This document shows positions 19,695-30,630 of a stretch of DNA of 64,000 nt, one piece after another. Position 1 is the stretch's first letter. Each line of letters begins with the position of its first letter. The stretch is from Mycolicibacterium moriokaense (lineage in GTDB: Bacteria > Actinomycetota > Actinomycetes > Mycobacteriales > Mycobacteriaceae). The stretch spans positions 3,100,001 to 3,164,000 of the forward strand of contig NZ_AP022560.1 of the NCBI RefSeq assembly GCF_010726085.1, in the 5' to 3' direction. The notes below the pieces were generated by a model. The model saw nothing but the letters and a program-made list of their open reading frames with translations, was not told the origin of the DNA and ran no database searches. A program made the position numbers and the translations under genes.

Positions 19695-21108
19695 TGATCG
19701 GGCGTCGGATGCGGAGCTCATCGCGGTGATGGGTGAGGCGACTCGGGAGGAGTCGACGTGCATTGCGCAGCGATTATTGATCGTGGCCGAGCTGTTTGTC
19801 CGGCGTGAGTCGGCGTTGGCTGAGTTGGATTGGTGTGTCATTGACAACTGTGCGGCGGTGGCCGCGGAGGTGTCGGCGGTGCAGAACATCAGCCATGCCC
19901 GCGCGGTGGGGCAGGTGCAGTTCGCGTGTGCGTTGGCGTACCGGTTGCCAGCGGTGGCCAAGGTGTTCGTGCGCGGGACCATCGACATGCGGATGGTGTC
20001 GATGATCGTCAACCGCACCACCAACGTCGAGGACGCGGTGATGCCGGATCTGGATGAGGCCTTGGCGGCGCGGGTCGAGAAGTGGATGAAGCTCTCGGGC
20101 CCGAAACTGCGTGATCGGATCGATAAGTTTGTCGCCGAGTTCGATTCCGCCGGTGTACGTGTGCCGCCCAAGGTCGAGGACAACCGTTACGTCGCGACTG
20201 GGCCGGGCAGCCCGGGCATGGCGTGGCTGTCTGGCCAGTTGCGTGCCACCGATGCCGCGGCGTTCAGTGCACGGCTGGATGCCTTGGCCGCCACGGTGTG
20301 CGAGCATGATCCGCGCTCGGCGGAGCGGCGTCGCGCCGATGCCTGTGGCGCATTGGGTCGCCAAGAAGCCGTCCTGGCGTGCTTGTGTGGGCGTGAGGAC
20401 TGCGCGGCGGCCGCGGTACAGGCCAACGCCAAGGCGGCGGTGATTCATGTGCTGACCGAACAGGCCACCCTTGATGGGAGGAATGATAAGCCGGGGTATC
20501 TGGCCGGGTTCGGGATCCTGCCCGCCGAATGCGTACGTCAGGTGGCGAAGACGGCCACACTGAAGCCGCTGGCGGTTCCCTCTGATCTGGCCCCGGATCC
20601 GGGGTATCGGCCCAGCGCGAAGAACAAGGAGTTCCTGCAGTGGCGGGATCTGACGTGCCGTTGGCCGGGCTGCGACAAGCCGGCTGAGAAGTCCGATGTC
20701 GACCACACGGTGCCGTACCCGTGGGGGCGGACGCATCCGTCGAACGCCAAGCACTACTGCCGGATTCACCATCTGCTCAAGACTTTTGGCGGATGGAGCG
20801 ATCGGCAGTTGTCCGATGGCACCGTGGTGTTGACCTCACCGACCGGACACGTCTACTCGACCGAGTCGCATGGTGGGGCGATGTTCCCCACGCTCGCCAC
20901 CCCTACCGGGGATCTGGACCTTCCGCCGCACATCCCCGATCCGGAGGCCGACCGCGCGGCGAGGATGCCGCGGCGCACACAAACTCGTGCCCAGGACCGT
21001 CGGGACCGCATCAACGCCGAACGACGCGAACGCACCGAACTGATCGCAGAAGAAGAGCGCCAACACCGAGCCTGGCTCGCCGCCAATTACAGGCCGCCGC
21101 CCTTCTGA
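19687..21108 (+). CDS. DUF222/13E12-repeat family HNH endonuclease-like protein
   Basis: The product is 473 aa. The N-terminal DUF222 region (residues about 1-300) starts MFDDRASDAELIAVMGEATREES. The C-terminal HNH module reads CRWPGCDKPAEKSDVDHTVP then HYCRIHHLLKTFGG, with the Cys pair and DH and H residues intact. This matches the REP13E12 proteins of mycobacteria, a multicopy family sometimes associated with prophage-like elements and damage-inducible. The exact nuclease role is unproven. ATG 19687 is set by the promoter position; an upstream GTG at 19663 would lie before the predicted RNA start. The 256 bp after the gene hold no recognisable feature. Confidence 0.9.
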   Translation: MFDDRASDAELIAVMGEATREESTCIAQRLLIVAELFVRRESALAELDWCVIDNCAAVAAEVSAVQNISHARAVGQVQFACALAYRLPAVAKVFVRGTIDMRMVSMIVNRTTNVEDAVMPDLDEALAARVEKWMKLSGPKLRDRIDKFVAEFDSAGVRVPPKVEDNRYVATGPGSPGMAWLSGQLRATDAAAFSARLDALAATVCEHDPRSAERRRADACGALGRQEAVLACLCGREDCAAAAVQANAKAAVIHVLTEQATLDGRNDKPGYLAGFGILPAECVRQVAKTATLKPLAVPSDLAPDPGYRPSAKNKEFLQWRDLTCRWPGCDKPAEKSDVDHTVPYPWGRTHPSNAKHYCRIHHLLKTFGGWSDRQLSDGTVVLTSPTGHVYSTESHGGAMFPTLATPTGDLDLPPHIPDPEADRAARMPRRTQTRAQDRRDRINAERRERTELIAEEERQHRAWLAANYRPPPF

Positions 21109-21364
21109 ATGTGAAAGTCGCGATCATCGGGCCGGCTCAGCATCGCGGTCATTGTCTTACAACCGGTATTCCACACGGTGGGTCCCAGCGCCCGTGCGAC
21201 GTCGTCGTTGAACTTCGCGGTGGCCTACTGCAGGAAGATCGAGCCGCTGGCCTTTATTCGCTCGGTGGACCCGTCCGTGCCTGTCGACGGATTGGTCGAC
21301 ATTCTGCGCCTGGTCAGCCGCCAAACCGGAAGCAATCGCCGTGAGTTCTGGCATGCTGGTGGCC

Positions 21365-21760
21365 ATGACTGAGCCGCAGTTCAGTGGTAGCGAATCTGGA
21401 AGCCAGCCAACGCCGCCGCCCCCGCCTGGCTACGCACCGCAGTATCCGCCGCCGGCAGGCCAGTATCCCCAGCCCTACGCGGATCCCAGCGCGCCCTTCG
21501 GCAGGCACCCGCTGACGGGTGAGCCGTTCTCGGACAAGTCAAAGGTGATCGCCGGCCTGCTGCAGCTGCTCGGGCTGTTCGGGATCGTCGGCATCGGCCG
21601 CATGTACATCGGCCAGACCGGGCTCGGCGTCGCCCAGCTCATCGTCGGCCTCGTGACCTGCGGTCTCGGTGCCATCATCTGGGGCATCGTCGACGCGGTG
21701 CTGATCTTCACCGACAAGGTGCGCGACTCCGAGGGACGCCCTCTGCGCGATGGCACTTAG
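21365..21760 (+). CDS. TM2-domain membrane protein with Pro/Tyr-rich N-terminus
   Basis: The product is 131 aa. Residues about 1-55 are rich in Pro, Gln, Tyr and Gly (PPPPPGYAPQYPPPAGQYPQ) and end in FGRHPLTGEPFSDKSK. Two closely spaced membrane segments follow, joined by GIGRMYIGQTGLGVAQL, the TM2 signature. Function is unknown; such proteins are common in actinobacteria. ATG 21365 is preferred to in-frame ATG 21353 or GTG 21341 because family members start near TEPQ. It overlaps the next gene by 11 nt. Confidence 0.8.
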   Translation: MTEPQFSGSESGSQPTPPPPPGYAPQYPPPAGQYPQPYADPSAPFGRHPLTGEPFSDKSKVIAGLLQLLGLFGIVGIGRMYIGQTGLGVAQLIVGLVTCGLGAIIWGIVDAVLIFTDKVRDSEGRPLRDGT

Positions 21761-22160
21761 CACGGCCCCCAACCGGGGACGGCTGTACACCGCGCTCGGG
21801 ACGGGCGCCGTGGCTGTGGGTGCGCTGGCCTACATCGGCATCGGCGATCCCCATTCGCCGGGCTTCGTGTTCTGGCCGTGCCCGTTCTACGCGATCACGG
21901 GCCTGTACTGCCCGGGCTGCGGCGGCATGCGGATGGTCCACGACGTGCTGCACGGCGACCTGGCCGCCGCCGTAGTCGACAACGTCGTCGCCCTGGTCGG
22001 TCTGCCGTTGCTGCTGGCCTGGTATCTGGTGCGTCGGCGCAGCGGAAAGCCCTGGATGACGCCGGTTGCCGCCGTCGTCATCCTCGGCATCGCGCTCACC
22101 TGGACGGTCGTGCGCAATCTGCCGGGGTTCCCGCTGGTCCCGACCGTTCTCGACGGGTAG
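21750..22160 (+). CDS. DUF2752-family membrane protein
   Basis: The product is 136 aa with three predicted spans. The DUF2752 signature CPFYAITGLYCPGCGGMRMVHDVLHGDL contains a Cys-x2-Cys (CPGC) and an upstream Cys, which could bind metal or form a disulfide. Function is unknown. Its start overlaps the TM2 gene by 11 nt, so the pair is translationally coupled. It ends about 85 nt before gltB. Confidence 0.82.
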   Translation: MALSTAPNRGRLYTALGTGAVAVGALAYIGIGDPHSPGFVFWPCPFYAITGLYCPGCGGMRMVHDVLHGDLAAAVVDNVVALVGLPLLLAWYLVRRRSGKPWMTPVAAVVILGIALTWTVVRNLPGFPLVPTVLDG

Positions 22161-22177
22161 CCGCTTTGCCGCGCTGA

Positions 22178-22235
22178 TACAATCGACATTCGGGCCGGTG
22201 CAGTCCCGGGCCATGATTTCCCCGGACTGTGGAGG
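22178..22235 (+). promoter_or_regulatory. gltB promoter -10 and ribosome binding site
   Basis: TACAAT at 22178-22183 (in TGATACAAT) is a good extended -10 with no clear -35. GGAGG at 22231-22235 lies 11 nt before the ATG at 22247 and overlaps the alternative GTG at 22229. This decides the start in favour of 22247. Confidence 0.55.
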
Positions 22236-22246
22236 TACTTTCCTCG

Positions 22247-25200
22247 ATGCAATATTCGGCTTTCCCCGAGCCCCAGGGTTTGTACGACCCCGCCAACGAG
22301 TCCGACTCGTGTGGCGTCGCCATGATCACGGACATTCAGGGCCGCCGATCCCACGCCATCGTCGTCGACGGGCTGGTTGCCTTGGAACATCTCGAACACC
22401 GTGGGGCTGCGGGCGCCGAACCCAACAGCGGCGACGGGGCAGGCATCCTGATCCAGCTGCCGGTGGAACTGCTGCGCGAGGTGGTCGACTTCGAGCTGCC
22501 GGAGCCCACCGCCGACGGCGCCAGCACCTTCGCGGCAGGCATCTGCTTCCTGCCGCAGGACTCCGATGCCCGCGCCGCCGCGCGCGCACACGTCGAAGCG
22601 ATCGCCGCCGAGGAGGGGTTGACCGTGCTCGGCTGGCGCGAGGTGCCCACCGACCCGGTTGGCGCCGAGGTCGGCGCGACGGCGCTCGGCTGTATGCCGC
22701 ACATGGAGCAGCTGTTCGTCACCTCACCGCAGCAGGTCGGCGGCATCGATCTCGATCGTCGTGTCTATCCGATGCGCAAGCGCGCCGAACGTAACGGTGT
22801 CTACTTCCCGTCGCTGTCCAGCCGCACCATGGTCTACAAGGGCATGCTCACCACAATCCAGTTGCCCCAATACTTTCCGGATCTGCGTGACGAACGCTGT
22901 CGCAGTGCGATCGCGATCGTGCACAGCCGCTTCTCGACCAACACGTTCCCCTCGTGGCCGCTGGCGCATCCCTTCCGCTTCGTCGCGCACAACGGCGAGA
23001 TCAACACCGTGCGCGGCAACCGCAACCGGATGCACGCCCGCGAGGCCATGCTCGCCAGCTCCAAGATTCCCGGCGACCTGTCCCGGCTCTCACCGATCTG
23101 CACGCCGGAGGCGTCGGACTCGGCATCGTTCGACGAAGTGCTCGAACTCCTGCACCTGGGCGGACGCAGCCTGCCGCATGCGGTGCTGATGATGATCCCC
23201 GAGGCGTGGGAGAACGCCACCGCCATGGACCCCGCCGAACGGGCCTTCTGGCAGTTCCACGCCTCACTGATGGAGCCGTGGGACGGTCCGGCCTGCGTCA
23301 CCTTCACCGACGGCACTCTCGTCGGAGCGGTGTTGGACCGCAACGGATTACGGCCCGGCCGCTGGTGGCGCACCCTTGACGACCGGATCATCCTCGCCAG
23401 CGAGAGCGGCGTGCTCGACGTGCCCTCCGCGCAGATCGTCGCCAAGGGCCGGCTGCAGCCGGGAAAGATGTTCCTCATCGACACCGCCGCCGGGCGCATC
23501 GTGTCCGACGACGAGATCAAGGAATCCCTCGCCGTACAGCAGCCGTACGGTGAGTGGCTGCATTCCGGGCTCCTCGACCTCAAGACGCTGCCCGACCGGG
23601 TGCGCATCCAGCCGAACCACGAGTCCGTCGTGCGCCGCCAGATCGCCTTCGGCTACACCGAGGAGGATCTGCGCATCCTGCTCACCCCGATGGCGGCCTC
23701 GGGCAACGAACCACTGGGCTCCATGGGCACCGACACCCCGGCCGCGGTGCTGTCCCAGCGGTCCCGGCTGCTCTACGACTACTTCGTCGAACTCTTCGCG
23801 CAGGTGACCAACCCGCCGTTGGATGCCATCCGCGAGGAGGTCGTCACCTCGATGGCCCGCGTCATGGGCCCGGAGCAGAACCTGCTCGAGCCGACCGCGG
23901 CGTCCTGCCGCCAGATCGTGCTGCGCTGGCCCGTGCTCGACAACGACGAACTCAACAAGATCGTCCACATCAACGACGACGGCGAGCACGGCGGACTGCG
24001 GACCGCGGTGCTGAAGGCGCTGTACGACGTCGAGCGGGGCGGCGAGGGCCTGGCGGAAGCGTTGGAGGACCTGCGGCTGCGCGCGTGCGACGCGATCGCC
24101 AAAGGCGCACGCACACTGGTCATCTCCGACCGCGACTCCGACCACACCAGAGCGCCGATTCCGTCGCTGCTGGCCGTGTCGGCCGTGCACCACCACCTGG
24201 TCCGCACCAAGGAGCGCACCAACGTCGCGCTGGTGGTCGAGAGTGGCGACGCGCGGGAGGTGCATCACATCGCGATGCTCATCGGCTTCGGTGCCGCCGC
24301 GGTCAACCCCTATCTGGCGTTCGAGTCCATCGAAGACCTCGTCCGCGAGGGCGAGCTCACCGGCATCGAACCCGCCGCCGCCGTGCGCAATTACCTCAAG
24401 GCGCTCGGCAAGGGCGTGATGAAGGTGATGAGCAAGATGGGTATCTCGACCGTCGCCTCGTACACCGCCGCGCAGTGCTTCGAAGCGATCGGCATCGACA
24501 GGCACGTCATCGACGAGTACTTCACCGGCACGCCGAGCCAGCTCGGTGGGGTCGGGCTGGAGGTGCTCGCCGAAGAGGTCAAGCTCAGGCACCGGCGGGC
24601 GTACCCGGAGAACCCGACCGAGCGGGTGCACCGGCGGCTCGAGGTCGGCGGTGAATACGCGTTCCGCCGCGAGGGCGAACTGCATCTGTTCACTCCCGAA
24701 GTGGTGTTCCTGCTGCAGCACTCGACCCGCACCGGTCGCTACGACATCTTCAAGCAGTACTCCGACGAGGTGGACCGTCTCTGTCGGGAGGGCGGCACCC
24801 TGCGCGGGCTGTTCGGCTTCAAGAAGCTGCGCCCGCCCGTCCCGCTGGAGGAGGTCGAGTCCGTCGACTCGATCGTCACGCGGTTCAACACCGGTGCGAT
24901 GAGCTACGGCTCCATCTCCGCCGAGGCACACGAGACCATGGCCATAGCGATGAACAACCTCGGCGGCCGGTCCAACTCCGGGGAGGGCGGCGAGGACACC
25001 GACCGCCTCTACGACCCGCGTCGGCGCAGCGCCGTCAAGCAGGTCGCCTCGGGCCGCTTCGGCGTCACCAGCGATTACCTCGTCAACGCCACCGACATCC
25101 AGATCAAGATGGCTCAGGGCGCGAAACCCGGTGAGGGCGGCCAGCTTCCGGGCTACAAGGTGTATCCCAACATCGCCAAGACCCGGCACTCGACACCGGG

Positions 25201-26776
25201 TGTCGGTCTGATCTCACCGCCGCCGCACCACGACATCTATTCGATCGAGGACCTGGCCCAGCTGATCCACGATCTGAAGAACGCCAACGCCGACGCGCGC
25301 ATCCACGTCAAGCTCGTCAGCAGTGTCGGCGTGGGCACGGTCGCGGCGGGTGTCTCCAAGGCGCACGCCGACGTCGTGCTGATCTCCGGGTACGACGGCG
25401 GCACCGGCGCGGCGCCACTCACCAGCCTCAAGCATGCTGGTATCCCGTGGGAGATCGGCCTGGCCGATACGCAACAGACGTTGATGCTCAACGGTTTACG
25501 CGACCGCATCACGGTGCAGTGCGACGGCGGCATGCGCACCGCCCGCGACGTCATCGTCGCCGCACTGCTCGGCGCCGAGGAGTTCGGTTTCGCCACCGCG
25601 CCGCTGATCGTGTCGGGCTGCATCATGATGCGGGTCTGTCACCTCGACACCTGCCCCGTCGGCGTGGCGACGCAGAACCCCGAACTGAGGGCGCGATTCA
25701 ACGGCAAACCGGAGTTCGTCGAGAACTTCTTCCGGTTCATCGCCGAGGACATCCGCCGGTACCTCGCCGAGCTCGGGTTCCGCAGCATCGACGAGGCCGT
25801 CGGCCACGCGGAGATGCTGGACACCGATGAGGGCGTCGCCCATTGGAAGAGCAAGGGGCTGGACCTGACCCCGATTTTCGCGGTGCCCGAAGGTCGATAC
25901 GGCGAGCGCCGCCGCACCAGGGACCAGGATCACGGTCTCGACGAAGCCCTGGACCGCACCCTCATCCAGCTAGCCGAGGGCGCCCTCGAGGACGCGCATC
26001 CGGTCAGGCTGGAACTGCCCGTGCGCAACGTCAACCGCACCGTCGGCACACTGCTCGGATCCGAGGTCACCCGGCGCTACGGCGCTGAGGGACTGCCCGA
26101 CAACACGATTCATGTCACGCTGACCGGTTCGGCAGGCCAGTCGATCGGGGCCTTCCTGCCGCCCGGCATCACGTTGGAGCTGGTCGGCGATGCCAACGAC
26201 TACGTGGGCAAAGGGCTGTCCGGTGGCCGGGTGATCGTCAGGCCGCCCGATGACGTCCTGTTCCTGCCCGAGGACAACGTGATCGCGGGCAACACCCTGT
26301 TGTTCGGCGCCACGTCCGGCGAGCTCTACCTGCGGGGCCGGGTCGGCGAGCGGTTCGCCGCTCGCAACTCCGGGGCGCTGACCGTCGTCGAGGGCGTCGG
26401 CGATCACGCCTGTGAGTACATGACCGGCGGCCGCGTGGTGATCCTCGGTAAGACGGGCCGCAACATGGCCGCGGGCATGTCCGGCGGCATCGCGTTCGTG
26501 TTGGCCCTCGATCCGAAGAAGGTCAACACGGAGATGGTCGAGTTGCAGCGCCTCGAACCCGAGGACCTGACGTGGCTGCACGAGGTCATCGCCACACATG
26601 CGAGATTCACCGGAAGCACGTTGGCCGCCAGCGTGTTGTCCGACTGGCCAAGGCGCAGTGCGCAGTTCACCAAGGTCATGCCGCGCGACTACCAGCGTGT
26701 GCTGGAGGCAACGCTGGTCGCCAAGCGCGAGGGCCGGGACGTCGACACTGCGATCATGGAGGCAAGCCGTGGCTGA
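22247..26776 (+). CDS. gltB: GltB, glutamate synthase (GOGAT) large subunit
   Basis: The alpha subunit transfers the glutamine amide to 2-oxoglutarate, giving two glutamates. The product is 1509 aa, full length. Cys22 in [10 protein letters not shown] is the class II amidotransferase nucleophile, exposed after propeptide removal. The central domain is followed by the FMN-binding synthase barrel ([18 protein letters not shown], about residue 880, and [13 protein letters not shown]). A 3Fe-4S ligand set C-x5-C-x4-C occurs in [15 protein letters not shown]. The C-terminal GXGXG beta-helix is last. It overlaps gltD by 8 nt. Confidence 0.98.
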   Translation: MQYSAFPEPQGLYDPANESDSCGVAMITDIQGRRSHAIVVDGLVALEHLEHRGAAGAEPNSGDGAGILIQLPVELLREVVDFELPEPTADGASTFAAGICFLPQDSDARAAARAHVEAIAAEEGLTVLGWREVPTDPVGAEVGATALGCMPHMEQLFVTSPQQVGGIDLDRRVYPMRKRAERNGVYFPSLSSRTMVYKGMLTTIQLPQYFPDLRDERCRSAIAIVHSRFSTNTFPSWPLAHPFRFVAHNGEINTVRGNRNRMHAREAMLASSKIPGDLSRLSPICTPEASDSASFDEVLELLHLGGRSLPHAVLMMIPEAWENATAMDPAERAFWQFHASLMEPWDGPACVTFTDGTLVGAVLDRNGLRPGRWWRTLDDRIILASESGVLDVPSAQIVAKGRLQPGKMFLIDTAAGRIVSDDEIKESLAVQQPYGEWLHSGLLDLKTLPDRVRIQPNHESVVRRQIAFGYTEEDLRILLTPMAASGNEPLGSMGTDTPAAVLSQRSRLLYDYFVELFAQVTNPPLDAIREEVVTSMARVMGPEQNLLEPTAASCRQIVLRWPVLDNDELNKIVHINDDGEHGGLRTAVLKALYDVERGGEGLAEALEDLRLRACDAIAKGARTLVISDRDSDHTRAPIPSLLAVSAVHHHLVRTKERTNVALVVESGDAREVHHIAMLIGFGAAAVNPYLAFESIEDLVREGELTGIEPAAAVRNYLKALGKGVMKVMSKMGISTVASYTAAQCFEAIGIDRHVIDEYFTGTPSQLGGVGLEVLAEEVKLRHRRAYPENPTERVHRRLEVGGEYAFRREGELHLFTPEVVFLLQHSTRTGRYDIFKQYSDEVDRLCREGGTLRGLFGFKKLRPPVPLEEVESVDSIVTRFNTGAMSYGSISAEAHETMAIAMNNLGGRSNSGEGGEDTDRLYDPRRRSAVKQVASGRFGVTSDYLVNATDIQIKMAQGAKPGEGGQLPGYKVYPNIAKTRHSTPGVGLISPPPHHDIYSIEDLAQLIHDLKNANADARIHVKLVSSVGVGTVAAGVSKAHADVVLISGYDGGTGAAPLTSLKHAGIPWEIGLADTQQTLMLNGLRDRITVQCDGGMRTARDVIVAALLGAEEFGFATAPLIVSGCIMMRVCHLDTCPVGVATQNPELRARFNGKPEFVENFFRFIAEDIRRYLAELGFRSIDEAVGHAEMLDTDEGVAHWKSKGLDLTPIFAVPEGRYGERRRTRDQDHGLDEALDRTLIQLAEGALEDAHPVRLELPVRNVNRTVGTLLGSEVTRRYGAEGLPDNTIHVTLTGSAGQSIGAFLPPGITLELVGDANDYVGKGLSGGRVIVRPPDDVLFLPEDNVIAGNTLLFGATSGELYLRGRVGERFAARNSGALTVVEGVGDHACEYMTGGRVVILGKTGRNMAAGMSGGIAFVLALDPKKVNTEMVELQRLEPEDLTWLHEVIATHARFTGSTLAASVLSDWPRRSAQFTKVMPRDYQRVLEATLVAKREGRDVDTAIMEASRG

Positions 26777-28277
26777 TCCGACAGGTTTTCTCAAGGTTCC
26801 CAAAGTCGAAGCCGCCAAGCGGGCCGTCGATGAGCGTGTCGGCGACTGGCGCGAGGTCTACGAACAGCAGGATCCGCACGAGCGCGCCGGCGAGGTCTCC
26901 CAGCAGGCTAGACGGTGCATGGATTGCGGAATCCCGTTCTGCCACTCCGGAAGTGCGGGCTGCCCGCTCGGCAACTTGATTCCGGAATGGAACGACCTGG
27001 TGCGGCGCGGCCGCTGGGATGCGGCGAGCGATCGCCTGCACGCGACCAACAACTTCCCGGAGTTCACCGGACGATTGTGTCCCGCGCCGTGCGAGGCGGC
27101 GTGTGTGTTGTCGATCGGCGAGGAGCGCACCGGCGGCAGCGTCACGATCAAACGCATCGAACAGACCATCGCCGACCAGGCCTGGATGGACGGGATTGTC
27201 GAACCGCAACCCGCGGCCATCGCGACGGGCCGCAAGGTGGCCATCGTCGGATCCGGACCTGCCGGATTGGCTGCGGCACAACAGCTCACGCGGGCCGGCC
27301 ACGACGTCACCGTGTATGAGCGCGACGACCGCATCGGCGGCCTGATGCGCTACGGCATCCCGGAGTACAAGCTCGAGAAGGCCACGCTGAACCAGCGGCT
27401 GGCCCAGATGCGCGCCGAGGGAACACGTTTCGTCACCGAATGTGAAGTCGGCGTGGATCTGCCCGTCGAGCAACTCAGGCAGCAGTATGACGCCGTGGTG
27501 CTCGCGGTCGGCGCATTGCGGGCGCGCGACAACGACGTGGAAGGCCGATCGCTCAAGGGCGTTCACCTCGCCATGGACCATCTGGTGCCCGCGAACAAGG
27601 AGTGCGAGGGCGACGGACCCAGTCCGATCTCGGCGGCCGGTAGGCACGTCGTGATCATCGGCGGCGGCGACACCGGGGCCGACTGTCTGGGCACCGCACA
27701 CCGCCAGGGCGCGGCATCGGTCACGCAGCTGGACTACAACCCGGAGCCGCCGGAGTATCGCGACGAATCCCGCTCGCCGTGGCCGATGTGGCCGATCGTG
27801 CTGCGTACGCGGCTGTCGCCCGCACACGCCGAAGGCGGCCACCGCCGCTACGAAGTGGCGGTACAACGCTTCCTCGGTGACGAGCAGGGACGCCTTCGGG
27901 CGATGGAGATCGCCGAGGTGAAGGTCGAACGCGACGCTGACGGTCGCCGGATCATCACGCCGGTCGGCGAGTCGCTGGAAGTGCCGTGCGACCTCGCCCT
28001 GCTGGCGATCGGCTTCGAAGGCGTCGAGCACATGCCGCTGCTGGACGGGCTCGGTCTTAAGCTCAACCGACGCGGCACCGTGCCGTGCGGATCGGACTGG
28101 CAGACCGACGCGCCCGGCGTGTTCGTGTGTGGTGATGCGCACCGCGGTGCCTCGTTGATCGTGTGGGCTATCGCGGAAGGCCGCAGCGCGGCCCACGCCG
28201 TCGACAAATACCTGATGGGGGAGTCGGATCTGCCCGCACCGGTGGTTCCGGGCGCGTTGCCGCTGGCCGTCGTCTGA
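26769..28277 (+). CDS. gltD: GltD, glutamate synthase small subunit
   Basis: The beta subunit oxidises NADPH and passes electrons through FAD and Fe-S clusters to GltB. The product is 502 aa. The N-terminal Cys-rich region ([12 protein letters not shown]...[12 protein letters not shown], and [11 protein letters not shown]) supplies the Fe-S ligands. The FAD loop [15 protein letters not shown] is near residue 158 and the NADPH loop [13 protein letters not shown] near 294. GTG 26769 overlaps the gltB stop and yields the expected N-terminus [12 protein letters not shown]. Confidence 0.98.
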   Translation: MADPTGFLKVPKVEAAKRAVDERVGDWREVYEQQDPHERAGEVSQQARRCMDCGIPFCHSGSAGCPLGNLIPEWNDLVRRGRWDAASDRLHATNNFPEFTGRLCPAPCEAACVLSIGEERTGGSVTIKRIEQTIADQAWMDGIVEPQPAAIATGRKVAIVGSGPAGLAAAQQLTRAGHDVTVYERDDRIGGLMRYGIPEYKLEKATLNQRLAQMRAEGTRFVTECEVGVDLPVEQLRQQYDAVVLAVGALRARDNDVEGRSLKGVHLAMDHLVPANKECEGDGPSPISAAGRHVVIIGGGDTGADCLGTAHRQGAASVTQLDYNPEPPEYRDESRSPWPMWPIVLRTRLSPAHAEGGHRRYEVAVQRFLGDEQGRLRAMEIAEVKVERDADGRRIITPVGESLEVPCDLALLAIGFEGVEHMPLLDGLGLKLNRRGTVPCGSDWQTDAPGVFVCGDAHRGASLIVWAIAEGRSAAHAVDKYLMGESDLPAPVVPGALPLAVV

Positions 28278-28290
28278 ATCGATCAACGAC

Positions 28291-28303
28291 TATGCTCGCA
28301 ACC
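28291..28303 (+). promoter_or_regulatory. Candidate leaderless promoter of pyk
   Basis: TATGCT at 28291-28296 is followed by exactly 7 nt and then the GTG at 28304, so RNA would begin at the start codon. The hexamer also contains ATG 28292, which would be an alternative start; the leaderless arrangement and family length favour GTG 28304. Confidence 0.55.
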
Positions 28304-29722
28304 GTGAATAGACGCGGGAAGATCGTCTGTACCCTCGGCCCGGCGACCGCGACTGATGATGCGGTGAAGGCACTGGTCACGGCGGGAATGGACGTCGCGC
28401 GACTGAACTTCAGCCACGGTGAATACGCCGATCACGAAGCCAACTACAAGCGGGTGCGCGCCGCCTCCGACGCGACCGGGCGCGCCGTCGGCATCCTCGC
28501 CGACCTGCAGGGCCCCAAGATCAGGCTCGGCCGGTTCAAGGACGGACCCACCGAATGGGTCGAGGACGAGACGGTGCGCATCACGGTCGACGACTGCGAG
28601 GGCACCCACGACCGGGTGTCCACCACATACAAGCGACTGGCTGAGGACGCCGCTCCCGGCGACCGCGTGCTCGTCGACGACGGCAACGTCGGTCTCATCG
28701 TCGACCGCATCGAGGGCAACGACGTGGTGTGCACCGTCACCGAGGGCGGCAAGGTCAGCAACAACAAGGGGATGTCGCTACCCGGCATGAACGTGTCGGC
28801 GCCTGCGTTGTCGGAGAAGGACGTCGAGGATCTCGAGTTCGCTCTGCAGGTCGGCGTCGACCTGGTCGCACTGTCGTTCGTGCGATCGCCTGCCGACATC
28901 GAACTCGTGCACGAGGTCATGGACCGCGTGGGCAGGCGGGTGCCGGTCATCGCCAAGCTCGAGAAACCCGAAGCCATCGACAATCTCGAGGCGATCGTGC
29001 TGGCTTTCGATGCGATCATGGTCGCCCGCGGCGATCTGGGCGTCGAGCTGCCGCTCGAAGAAGTTCCGCTGGTGCAGAAGCGCGCCATCCAAATGGCAAG
29101 GGAGAACGCCAAACCCGTCATCGTCGCGACCCAGATGCTCGAGTCGATGATCGAGAACTCCCGGCCCACCCGCGCTGAGGCGTCTGACGTCGCTAACGCG
29201 GTGCTCGACGGTGCGGACGCCGTGATGCTCTCGGGTGAGACATCGGTCGGCAAGTACCCGCTCGAAGCGGTGCGGACCATGGCACGAATCGTCAAGGCGG
29301 TCGAGGAGAACTCCGTCGTGGTGCCGCCGCTCACGCACGTGCCCCGCACCAAACGCGGTGTGATCTCCTACGCGGCCCGCGACATCGGCGAGCGGTTGGA
29401 TGCCAAGGCCCTCGTGGCCTACACCCAGTCCGGCGACACGGTGCGTCGGCTCGCGCGTCTGCACACACCGCTGCCGCTGCTGGCCTTCACGTCGCTGCCC
29501 GAGGTCCGCAGCCAGCTCGCGCTGAGCTGGGGCACGGAGACGTTCATCGTGCCGCACATCCAGACCACGGATGGAATGATCCGGCAGGTCGACAAGTCAT
29601 TGCTCGAGCTCGGGCGCTACAAGCGGGGCGACCTGGTGGTCATCATCGCGGGCGCGCCGCCGGGCACAGTAGGCTCCACCAATCTGATCCACGTACACCG
29701 GATCGGGGAGGACGACGTCTAA
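28304..29722 (+). CDS. pyk: Pyruvate kinase
   Basis: The last glycolytic enzyme: PEP + ADP gives pyruvate + ATP. The product is 472 aa from GTG 28304. It starts VNRRGKIVCTLGPATATDD. Active-site segments MDVARLNFSHG, LADLQGPKIRLG, the Lys/Glu/Asp region VIAKLEKPEAIDN and MVARGDLGVELP, and the family pattern SGETSVGKYP are intact. It follows gltD by 26 nt. Its own start-proximal -10 suggests independent expression in addition to any read-through. Confidence 0.97.
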   Translation: MNRRGKIVCTLGPATATDDAVKALVTAGMDVARLNFSHGEYADHEANYKRVRAASDATGRAVGILADLQGPKIRLGRFKDGPTEWVEDETVRITVDDCEGTHDRVSTTYKRLAEDAAPGDRVLVDDGNVGLIVDRIEGNDVVCTVTEGGKVSNNKGMSLPGMNVSAPALSEKDVEDLEFALQVGVDLVALSFVRSPADIELVHEVMDRVGRRVPVIAKLEKPEAIDNLEAIVLAFDAIMVARGDLGVELPLEEVPLVQKRAIQMARENAKPVIVATQMLESMIENSRPTRAEASDVANAVLDGADAVMLSGETSVGKYPLEAVRTMARIVKAVEENSVVVPPLTHVPRTKRGVISYAARDIGERLDAKALVAYTQSGDTVRRLARLHTPLPLLAFTSLPEVRSQLALSWGTETFIVPHIQTTDGMIRQVDKSLLELGRYKRGDLVVIIAGAPPGTVGSTNLIHVHRIGEDDV

Positions 29723-29745
29723 TCACGGCGAATAGGGGCAACCGG

Positions 29746-30630
29746 GTGTCGACGGCCGATGAGCCGCTTGCGGGAGAATCCGACTTCGACGAGCTGCTGG
29801 CGATACTCGATCTCCGCCAGCTGGCCGACGACATCTACGTCGGCTCACATCCGAGCAAGAACCCGGTGCGTACGTTCGGCGGCCAGATGATGGCGCAATC
29901 GCTGGTGGCGGCCTCCCGCAGCCTCCGGCACGAGCTGCCACCCGCCGCGTTGTCGGCGCATTTCATCGCGGGCGGTGACCCGGACAAGGACCTCGAGTTC
30001 CACATCACCCGCCTGCGCGACGAGCGGCGGTTCGCCAACCGGCGCGTCGACGTCATGCAGAACGGTGAGGTGCTGACCACGGTCCTGGTGTCCTACCTCG
30101 CGGGCGGTCGCAGCCTCGAGCACGGCATCGAACCGCCGGACCTGCCGGACCCGCAGTCGCTCCCGCCGATCGATGAATTGCTGCGCGGATACGAGGAAGT
30201 CGTCCCGCATTTCGCCTCCGCGCTGCGCCCGATCGACTGGCGCTACACCAACGACCCGACGTGGGTGATGCGCGACAAAGGGGAGAAGCTGACCTACAAC
30301 CGGGTCTGGATGAAGACACGCGGTGCGATGCCCGACGATCCGGCCGTCAACGCCGCGGCCCTGGCGTACGCATCCGACACCACGGTGCTGGACTCGATCA
30401 TCACCACCCACGGACTGTCGTGGGGATGGGACCGCATCTTCGCCGTCACCACGAACCACTCGGTGTGGTTCCACCGCCCGATCCGGTTCGACGAGTGGGT
30501 CCTCTACTCGACGTCGTCCCCGGTGGCCGCCGACTCACGCGGCCTGGGCACCGGCCACTTCTTCGACCAGGAAGGTCAGTTGTTGGCGACCGTGGTACAG
30601 GAAGGGATCGTCAAGCACTTCCCGCGCTAA
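29746..30630 (+). CDS. tesB: TesB-type acyl-CoA thioesterase II
   Basis: Double-hotdog thioesterase that hydrolyses medium- or long-chain acyl-CoA. The product is 294 aa. The first hotdog contains TFGGQMMAQSLVAA, with the PPAALSAHFIAGGDPDKDLEFHI strand cited by position (about residues 64-87). The second contains the catalytic Asp region ASDTTVLDSIITTHGL and ATNH-like TTNHSVWFHRPIR. It begins at GTG 29746, 23 nt after pyk, the same neighbour order as pykA-tesB1 in M. tuberculosis (from memory). It overlaps the converging membrane-protein stop by 4 nt. Confidence 0.93.
   Translation: MSTADEPLAGESDFDELLAILDLRQLADDIYVGSHPSKNPVRTFGGQMMAQSLVAASRSLRHELPPAALSAHFIAGGDPDKDLEFHITRLRDERRFANRRVDVMQNGEVLTTVLVSYLAGGRSLEHGIEPPDLPDPQSLPPIDELLRGYEEVVPHFASALRPIDWRYTNDPTWVMRDKGEKLTYNRVWMKTRGAMPDDPAVNAAALAYASDTTVLDSIITTHGLSWGWDRIFAVTTNHSVWFHRPIRFDEWVLYSTSSPVAADSRGLGTGHFFDQEGQLLATVVQEGIVKHFPR

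Noticed and set aside
21178..21372. 64-codon plus-strand frame after the HNH gene
   Set aside because: No ribosome site, no codon bias and overlap with the start of the TM2 gene. The 256-bp gap shows nothing else.
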